Source: Demequina activiva (GTDB taxonomy: Bacteria > Actinomycetota > Actinomycetes > Actinomycetales > Demequinaceae). Taken from it: a stretch of 64,000 nt of DNA. Position 1 is the first letter of the stretch. Every line of letters starts with the position of its first letter. The notes below the pieces were generated by a model that saw nothing but the letters and a program-made list of their open reading frames with translations, did not search any database and had not been told where the DNA came from. The stretch covers positions 186,001 through 250,000 of the forward strand of contig NZ_BONR01000004.1 in assembly GCF_016862815.1 (NCBI RefSeq), given 5' to 3'. The position numbers and the translations under genes are program-made. Positions 55,697-64,000 of this stretch are shown in pieces.

Positions 55697-56647
55697 TCAA
55701 CCCGCGCGGTGAGCCGCGATGCGCTCGATCGCCTGAGGGATCACGTCGAACAGCGATCCCACGACACCGAAGTCGCTGATCTCGAAGATGGGCGCGTCCG
55801 GGTCCATGTTGATCGCCACGATGGTGCCGGAGGCCTGCATGCCACCGCGGTGATGAACCGCGCCGGAGATGCCGCACGCAACATACAGTGCCGGAGTCAC
55901 CGTGGTGCCGGTCTGGCCCACCATGTGCTCGTGGCTGATCCAGCCCTCGTCAGTCGCGTCGCGCGAGGCGCCCACGGCGCCGCCCAACAGCTCGGCGAAG
56001 TCCTGGATGAGGCTGTAGTCGCCGCCGGTGCCGCGGCCGCCGGAGACGACCACGGGTGCCTCGTCGAGAGCCACTCCATCGGCCTGCGGGATGGGCTCGA
56101 CGGACACGACCGTCTCACGCGTCTCGGGCAGCTCGACGGCGATGTCCACGACGTTGGGCTCGACCGGCGACGCGGCCGGGCTCGCCTGCGTGGTGTTGGG
56201 TCGCACGCCCACGATCGCGCGCTCCGCATCGATGCGGGTGCGCACGTTCCAGGTGGCCGCGAACACGGTCTGAGTGGTCTCGACCTTGCCTTCCACCAGC
56301 TCGGCGCCGGCGGCGTCCACGACCACGCCTGCGCCCGTCAGGACCGCGAGGCGCGTCACGATCTCCTTGTTCGCGAACGTCGAGATCACCACCACCACGG
56401 TGGCGTCCTCGGTGGCTGCGGCCACCGCGGCGGCCGCCTTGGCGGGAAGGCGCGCATCGGCTCCCACCGCGGCGACCCTCACCTCGGTGGCGCCGTACTC
56501 GCCCAGCTGGGCCACCGCATCGGCCGTGGGGGCGTCGCCCAACCACACCGCGACGGGCTCGCCCAGGGTGCGGGCCAGGGTCAGTGCCTCGAGCGACGGG
56601 CGGGAGACGTGTCCCTCGCGGTGCTCGATCAGGACGGCGACGCTCAT
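55697..56647 (-). CDS. etfA: Electron transfer flavoprotein alpha subunit
   Basis: A 316-residue subunit binding FAD and passing electrons from acyl-CoA and related dehydrogenases to the quinone pool. The C-terminal FAD domain has VVSGGRGTGG, HEHMVGQTGTTVTP, YVACGISGAVHH and INMDPDAPIFE. ATG 56647 overlaps the beta-subunit stop (ATGA). The longer in-frame start at 56818 would lie within that gene and is rejected. Confidence 0.95.
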   Translation of the reverse strand: MSVAVLIEHREGHVSRPSLEALTLARTLGEPVAVWLGDAPTADAVAQLGEYGATEVRVAAVGADARLPAKAAAAVAAATEDATVVVVISTFANKEIVTRLAVLTGAGVVVDAAGAELVEGKVETTQTVFAATWNVRTRIDAERAIVGVRPNTTQASPAASPVEPNVVDIAVELPETRETVVSVEPIPQADGVALDEAPVVVSGGRGTGGDYSLIQDFAELLGGAVGASRDATDEGWISHEHMVGQTGTTVTPALYVACGISGAVHHRGGMQASGTIVAINMDPDAPIFEISDFGVVGSLFDVIPQAIERIAAHRAG

Positions 56648-57432
56648 GCGAGTCCCTTCTCGATGAGGAAGTCCGCGAGCGCGTTGCCGCCCTCCCCCGT
56701 GTCGGTGATCTTGACGCGGTTCTCGCGCGGAGGGCGCTCCGACGCGTCGACGACCGTGGTGCGGGCGGCCCCGGCACCCACGGCGGATGCGTCGACCCCC
56801 AGGTCTGCCAGGCTCCACGTCGCGACCTCGGCCTTGCGCGCGGCCATGATGAGCTTGAAGTTGGGATAGCGCGGCTTGTTGGCCTCGTCCGTCACGGACA
56901 CGACGGCCGGCAGCGGCGCGGAGACGGTCTCGCGTGCGTCCGGCAGGTGGCGCACGATGGTCGCCTCGCCGTCCGCGACGGTCAGGCCCGATGCGAGCGT
57001 GAGCTGCGACCAGTCGAGCTCGGCCGCGAGCGCCGTGGGCAGCATCGAGGTGAGGCCGTCGAGCGCAGCCATGCCGGTGATGACCAGGTCCAGCGGGGCC
57101 TCGTCGTGCACCTTGCGCACGGCCGCGGCGATCACCTTCGCGGTGCCGAACACGTCGGAGCCGGCGATGGCGGCATCGCTCACATGGATCGCGTGGTGGG
57201 CACCCAGCTGGAGGGCCTTGCGAACCGCGGCGACCGCGTCGGGGCCACCCACGGTGAGGGCGTAGACCTCTCCCTCGCCGGCGGCCTCGACCAGTTGCAG
57301 CGCCGCCTCGACGGCGTTCTCGTCGAGCTCGTTCATGGAGCCATCCTCCGCGGTGCGGGTGACGGTGCCTTCGGTGAACGAGCGGTTCGACTGGAGGTCA
57401 GGCGTGTGCTTGACGGTGACCAGGATGCGCAT
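56644..57432 (-). CDS. etfB: Electron transfer flavoprotein beta subunit
   Basis: A 262-residue ETF beta subunit forming the heterodimer with the coupled alpha gene. MRILVTVKHTPDLQSNR and the AMP-binding DLVITGMAALDGLTS are typical. TAGGCT lies six bases before the ATG (leaderless-type promoter). No acyl-CoA dehydrogenase or ETF-quinone reductase is in the window. Confidence 0.95.
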   Translation of the reverse strand: MRILVTVKHTPDLQSNRSFTEGTVTRTAEDGSMNELDENAVEAALQLVEAAGEGEVYALTVGGPDAVAAVRKALQLGAHHAIHVSDAAIAGSDVFGTAKVIAAAVRKVHDEAPLDLVITGMAALDGLTSMLPTALAAELDWSQLTLASGLTVADGEATIVRHLPDARETVSAPLPAVVSVTDEANKPRYPNFKLIMAARKAEVATWSLADLGVDASAVGAGAARTTVVDASERPPRENRVKITDTGEGGNALADFLIEKGLA

Positions 57433-57512
57433 GGGGCCAGCCTACCGGGGGAACGCTCGTGATCGACCGCGCGTTGAGCCTCAGCCGCCATCGCCGACGA
57501 ACGGAGACGCCC

Positions 57513-58148
57513 ATGCCCTCGATCCTTCTCGACCATCAGGTGGATGCGTTCATCGCGGCCGGACTGCCCGGCCTCGCCGGCATCGATGAGGCCGCGTTCA
57601 GGCAACTGTTCGAGCCCGTGCGGGCCAGCGCATCGGCCCTCTCTCAGGAGACCGATGCCCGCGGAGGCCGCCTGCCCTACATCGCCGTCGTCACCGACGC
57701 GCTCGTCGACCCCGCCCCACGTGTGCCTGGCATGCGCCTCACCGACTCCGAGCGCGAGGGCATCCTGGACCGCAACCACGGCGATGAGGGCCTCGCGCCG
57801 TACCGCGCGCGCCCCGAGCTGACCGTGCCGGAGGCCCCCGTCTACCTTCTGGTGGACGTCGAGCGCGGCGACGAGTACCGCGACGTCGCCCCGCGTGAGG
57901 CGCTCCCCCGGATCGGCGCACGCGAGCGCACGCCGCTGACCATCGCGGAAGGCCTGTCGATCATGGCCGCGCATCCCGGCTTCCTGCACAAGAACCACTG
58001 CTTCATGCTCGGCGGCTCGACACGCGGCGACAAGCGCGTCCCCGCGATCTGGATCTCGGAGAGGGCACCCAAGCTGGGCTGGTGCTTCCAGGGAGTGCCG
58101 CACTCGTGGCTGGGCGTCGCATCGGCCGCCTCGCGCACGGCCGTGTAG
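57513..58148 (+). CDS. DUF5701 family protein
   Basis: A 211-residue soluble protein of a family I recall as DUF5701, frequent in actinobacteria. The middle has PAPRVPGMRLTDSEREGIL and the C-terminus KNHCFMLGGSTRGDKRVPAIWIS. No catalytic motif is evident and function is unknown. ACGGAG lies before ATG 57513. Divergent from the ETF operon and convergent with the ion channel gene. Confidence 0.8.
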   Translation: MPSILLDHQVDAFIAAGLPGLAGIDEAAFRQLFEPVRASASALSQETDARGGRLPYIAVVTDALVDPAPRVPGMRLTDSEREGILDRNHGDEGLAPYRARPELTVPEAPVYLLVDVERGDEYRDVAPREALPRIGARERTPLTIAEGLSIMAAHPGFLHKNHCFMLGGSTRGDKRVPAIWISERAPKLGWCFQGVPHSWLGVASAASRTAV

Positions 58149-58157
58149 GCCGCCCCG

Positions 58158-58988
58158 CTACTGCTGCGCTGTCGCGGCCTCGAGGCGCGACACCTGCTCG
58201 CGCAAGGCGCGCAGCTCGGCGAGGACCTCCGACTGCACGTCGTCCGCACGCTCCTCACCGTGGCCACCGGTCAGGTCCGCCTCCACCTCGTGGCGGCGGT
58301 TCATGGCCTCGACCGTCACAGCCACGAACAGGTTGAGCGCGATGAACGTGGTCACCACGTTGAAGACGATGAAGTAGCCGGCGATCCAGCCCGCCTCCTG
58401 CGACATGGGCACCACCAGGTCCGGCCAGCCGTCGGAGATCATGATGCGGAACAGCGACACGGTGGAGGACCACAGGTCCCCGAACGCCTCCGGGCGCATG
58501 TCCGCGAACAGCACCGTGGAGCTGACCGCGAACATGTAGAGGATCATCACCAGCAGCGCGCCGATCGAGACGATGCCGGGGATCGCCGCCATCAGGGCGT
58601 TGACCACCATCCGCATGGACTTCACCGCGCTCAGCAGCCGCAGCACCCGCAGGAGCCGGAGCACGCGCAGCACCTCTGATCCCGAGCCGGCCGGGATGAG
58701 CGCCACGACCACCACGAAGAAGTCGAACAGCGACCAGCCGTCCCTCCAGAACGCCGCGCCGTTGGCGTACATGCGCAGCGCGATCTCCACCACGAAGAGG
58801 CCCACGATGATCGCGTTCGCGGCCTCGAGCACCCCGCCCCAGCTGTCCATGACGGCGGGGTAGGTCTCGAGGCCCAGGATGATCGCGTTGAGGACGATGA
58901 GGACGATGATGGTGCGCTGGAAGGGCCCGGACTCGGTGAGGGCCGTGATGCGGGCGCGTGCGGGCGACAGGACGGGTTGCTCTGGCAT
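58158..58988 (-). CDS. Bacterial voltage-gated ion channel (BacNaV/CaV-like)
   Basis: A 276-residue six-helix channel subunit that should form a tetramer. S4 carries four arginines at every third position (RVLRLLRVLRLL, R108-R117). The pore filter is ISDGWPD (residues 184-190): Asp, Gly, Trp and Asp where sodium channels have Glu-Ser-Trp. The C-terminus ends in a coiled coil (VLAELRALREQVSRLEAA), as in NaChBac relatives. The filter resembles calcium-selective prokaryotic channels (E/D-G-W-x-D). ATG 58988 lies seven bases after TACGCT; ATG 59030 is a 14-codon-longer alternative. Confidence 0.9.
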   Translation of the reverse strand: MPEQPVLSPARARITALTESGPFQRTIIVLIVLNAIILGLETYPAVMDSWGGVLEAANAIIVGLFVVEIALRMYANGAAFWRDGWSLFDFFVVVVALIPAGSGSEVLRVLRLLRVLRLLSAVKSMRMVVNALMAAIPGIVSIGALLVMILYMFAVSSTVLFADMRPEAFGDLWSSTVSLFRIMISDGWPDLVVPMSQEAGWIAGYFIVFNVVTTFIALNLFVAVTVEAMNRRHEVEADLTGGHGEERADDVQSEVLAELRALREQVSRLEAATAQQ

Positions 58989-59074
58989 GGCTGGAAGCGT
59001 AGTGCCGACCAGGTCGGCAAGACTCGACATGCCTGCGACACTGCAATGTCACCCGGCACATGCACAATGGCCCT

Positions 59075-61213
59075 ATGTCCCCAGAAGGCGTCACCCCCTC
59101 CCTGCTCCCCCACCGCCTCGGCGTTCACCTCGTGGACGGCGGCGCGAACGTCGGCATCTATGCCGGCCATGCCACCGGCGTGGACCTGTGCCTGTTCGAT
59201 GACGACGACAACGAGACGCGCGTCCCGCTGTTCGGCCCCAAGGCCGGCGTGTGGCACGCGTTCGTGCCCGGCATCGCGGAGGGCCAGCGCTACGGCTTCC
59301 GCGCGCACGGTCCCTGGCAGCCCAAGAAGGGCCACCGCTACAACCCCGCGAAGCTGCTGCAGGATCCCTACGCGCGAGGCTTCGAGGGCGAGGTGACGCC
59401 CATGAACACGCCGGGCGCCAAGGCGCTGCTGTCCAACCGCGATGGCACGGACACGGCCTCGCTGGTGCCGCGCTCCGTGGTGACCGCGGAGCCGGGCGGC
59501 TCGTGGCAGACCCCGCACCCGCGCATCGCGTGGGAGGACGCCGTCATCTACGAGCTGCACGTGAAGGGCTTCACGCAGCAGATGGAGGCCGTGCCGGAGG
59601 AGCTGCGCGGCACCTACGCAGGCCTCGCGCACCCTGCCGCCATCGAGTACCTGACCTCGCTGGGCGTCACCACCGTCGAGCTGCTGCCGGTGCACCAGTT
59701 CGCGTCGGAGCCGCACCTGGACGACACGGGCCTGAGCAACTACTGGGGCTACTCGACCATGGGCTTCTTCGCCCCCCACAGCGCCTACGCGACGGCCGAT
59801 GCACGGGCCAAGGGAGCACAGGGAGTCCTCGACGAGTTCGTGGGCATGGTGGACCTGCTGCACCAGGCCGGGCTCGAGGTGATCCTCGATGTGGTCTACA
59901 ACCACACCGCCGAGGCCGGCTGGGGCGACCGCGTGCTGAACTTCCGCGGCCTCGACAACCACAGCTACTACCGCCACCAGCCCACCAACCCCGGCCACTA
60001 TGACGACACCACCGGCACCGGCAACACCCTCGACTTCACGCACCCCCGGGTGGTCCAGCTCGCACTGGACTCGCTGCGGTACTGGGTCCAGGAGGTGGGC
60101 GTGGATGGCTTCCGCTTCGACCTCGCGGTGACGCTCGGACGCACCGGGCACGGCTTCTCGACACGTCACCCCTTCCTGGTGGGCATCACGATGGATCCCC
60201 TCCTCGGCGGCGTCAAGCTCATCGCCGAGCCCTGGGACGTGGGGCTCGGGGGCTGGCAGGTGGGCAACTTCCCGGCACCCATGGGCGAGTGGAACGACCG
60301 CTTCCGCGACCGCATGCGCTCGTACTGGCTCACGGACACCGCCAAGGGTGGACGCCACCACCCCACCGCCCCGGAGCTCGCCACGAGGCTTGCGGGCTCG
60401 AGCGACCTCTTTGGCCACACCGAGCCTCCGCTCATGCGTGGACCGTTCGCGTCCATCAACTTCGTGACGGCGCACGACGGCTTCACGGCGCATGATCTGA
60501 CCGCGTACAACGGCAAGCACAACGAGGCCAACGGCGAGGACAATCGCGACGGCACGGACAACAACCGCTCGTGGAACCACGGCTTCGAGGGCGCGACCGA
60601 CGAGCCGGAGATCCTGGCGATGCGACGTCGCTCGATCCGCAACCTGCTGGGAACCACACTGCTGGCGGCCGGCACACCCATGATCCTGAGCGGCGACGAG
60701 TACGGCAACAGCCAGGGCGGCAACAACAATGCCTACTGCCAGGACAACGAGATCGGCTGGGTGGACTGGTCTCCCGCGGAGTGGAAGGACGATCTGCGCG
60801 CCTCGGTGGCTCATCTGATCGCGCTGCGCCGCGCGCATCGGGTGCTGCGGCCGGCCGAGTTCTACGACGGCCAGGATCACGACCTGCGCGACGGCAACCC
60901 GCGCGCGGACTCCGCGTGGTTCACGAACTCGGGCGCGCCGGAGACCGAGGAGTGGTGGGAGGACCCGGCCACCCGCGTGGTCCAGTTCATGCGCTCGCTC
61001 GGCGAGCCGGGCGAGGCCGATGCGCTGCTGATCATCAACGGCTCGCGCGACGAGGTCGAGATCACCATCCCGATGGACGACGGCCCCGTGTGGCACCTCG
61101 CGTGGGACTCGGCCTGGGAGACGCCCGAAGGCGTCGAGGACGAGTCGCTGCGACCGGGCGAGAGCACCCAGATCGAGCCCACGTCGATCCAGCTGTACGT
61201 GACGCGCCCCTGA
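59075..61213 (+). CDS. glgX: Glycogen debranching enzyme GlgX (isoamylase type)
   Basis: A 712-residue GH13 enzyme hydrolysing alpha-1,6 branches of glycogen limit dextrin. It has an N-terminal CBM48-type domain (YGFRAHGPWQPKKGHRYNPAKLL). GH13 regions include DVVYNHTAE, DGFRFDLAV (nucleophile Asp), LIAEPWD (acid/base Glu) and VTAHDGFT, and SGDEYGNSQGGNNNAYCQDN is typical of GlgX. ATG 59075 is chosen because CACAAT lies six bases upstream; ATG 59060 is a five-codon-longer alternative. Convergent with the GH53 gene. Confidence 0.95.
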   Translation: MSPEGVTPSLLPHRLGVHLVDGGANVGIYAGHATGVDLCLFDDDDNETRVPLFGPKAGVWHAFVPGIAEGQRYGFRAHGPWQPKKGHRYNPAKLLQDPYARGFEGEVTPMNTPGAKALLSNRDGTDTASLVPRSVVTAEPGGSWQTPHPRIAWEDAVIYELHVKGFTQQMEAVPEELRGTYAGLAHPAAIEYLTSLGVTTVELLPVHQFASEPHLDDTGLSNYWGYSTMGFFAPHSAYATADARAKGAQGVLDEFVGMVDLLHQAGLEVILDVVYNHTAEAGWGDRVLNFRGLDNHSYYRHQPTNPGHYDDTTGTGNTLDFTHPRVVQLALDSLRYWVQEVGVDGFRFDLAVTLGRTGHGFSTRHPFLVGITMDPLLGGVKLIAEPWDVGLGGWQVGNFPAPMGEWNDRFRDRMRSYWLTDTAKGGRHHPTAPELATRLAGSSDLFGHTEPPLMRGPFASINFVTAHDGFTAHDLTAYNGKHNEANGEDNRDGTDNNRSWNHGFEGATDEPEILAMRRRSIRNLLGTTLLAAGTPMILSGDEYGNSQGGNNNAYCQDNEIGWVDWSPAEWKDDLRASVAHLIALRRAHRVLRPAEFYDGQDHDLRDGNPRADSAWFTNSGAPETEEWWEDPATRVVQFMRSLGEPGEADALLIINGSRDEVEITIPMDDGPVWHLAWDSAWETPEGVEDESLRPGESTQIEPTSIQLYVTRP

Positions 61214-61230
61214 CGGCAGTCGCGCCGCAT

Positions 61231-61265
61231 GCGTCGGCGGGCCGCTGAGCGCGGCCCGCCGACGC
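61231..61265. terminator. Perfect bidirectional hairpin between glgX and the GH53 gene
   Basis: A 15-pair perfect stem (GCGTCGGCGGGCCGC with its complement) and loop TGAGC lie in the 65-base gap between two convergent genes. No T-run follows, but position and strength suggest a shared terminator. Confidence 0.75.
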
Positions 61266-61278
61266 GGGTGCGGGGCTC

Positions 61279-64000
<2,722 letters not shown>

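Overview
The window is very G+C-rich DNA from an actinobacterium. Third codon positions are almost all G or C, GTG starts are common, genes overlap by ATGA or GTGA, and many starts lie 6-7 bases after a TANNNT box, as in leaderless transcripts. Family-2 cellulose-binding modules, a HAIR-like heat-shock operator and a heliorhodopsin fit Micrococcales (Cellulomonas/Demequina-like); that placement is inference. No rRNA, ordinary tRNA, CRISPR array, transposase or integrase was seen.

Layout. 1-3.9 kb: the 5' part of NAD-dependent DNA ligase, a VanY-like lipoprotein and a PLP-dependent dehydratase. 4-17.8 kb: a purine catabolic block with 8-oxoguanine deaminase, a NitT/TauT-type ABC importer, a molybdenum hydroxylase (separate FAD subunit plus a fused FeS-Mo subunit), XdhC, allantoinase, uricase and guanine deaminase. 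17.8-24.6 kb: glucose-6-phosphate isomerase, a heliorhodopsin, a lipoprotein and a TetR-controlled ABC exporter. 24.7-27.4 kb: two aldo/keto reductases, hydroxyisourate hydrolase and OHCU decarboxylase. 27.4-32.2 kb: an envelope-polysaccharide-like module (response regulator, HEAT protein, processive glycosyltransferase) divergent from a MASE1 histidine kinase. 32.2-35.2 kb: a MobA-like transferase, a lipid kinase, PhzF and VOC proteins.

35.2-38.5 kb is an island whose coding style is less G+C-biased. It holds a small RNA gene with its own promoter and terminator whose core is a circularly permuted tRNA-like fold, followed by a protein with a HEPN-like motif, a DUF3800 protein and a small coupled frame. 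This is the best candidate here for something undescribed.

38.5-43.7 kb returns to ureide degradation: allantoate amidohydrolase, ureidoglycine-glyoxylate transaminase, an HpxZ-amidase fusion and a formamidase-like enzyme. 43.8-51.7 kb: a DUF1275 membrane protein, Hsp20, an ArsR/SRPBCC pair, a quinone oxidoreductase, MnmA, a phosphatase, an epimerase-like protein and a cysteine desulfurase, then a 215-bp element with 26-bp inverted ends. 51.7-64 kb: an extracellular nuclease carrying CBM2, an SDR, ETF alpha/beta, a DUF5701 protein, a voltage-gated channel with a Ca-type filter, GlgX and a truncated GH53 galactanase carrying CBM2.

How the genes fit together. The purine genes give a nearly complete route: guanine, 8-oxoguanine and xanthine to urate, then hydroxyisourate, OHCU, allantoin, allantoate, ureidoglycine and oxalurate plus glycine. 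The importer may feed it. At sequence scale, the word GGCCGATGC (or its complement) occurs about 36 times by my count, far above chance, in coding and non-coding DNA.
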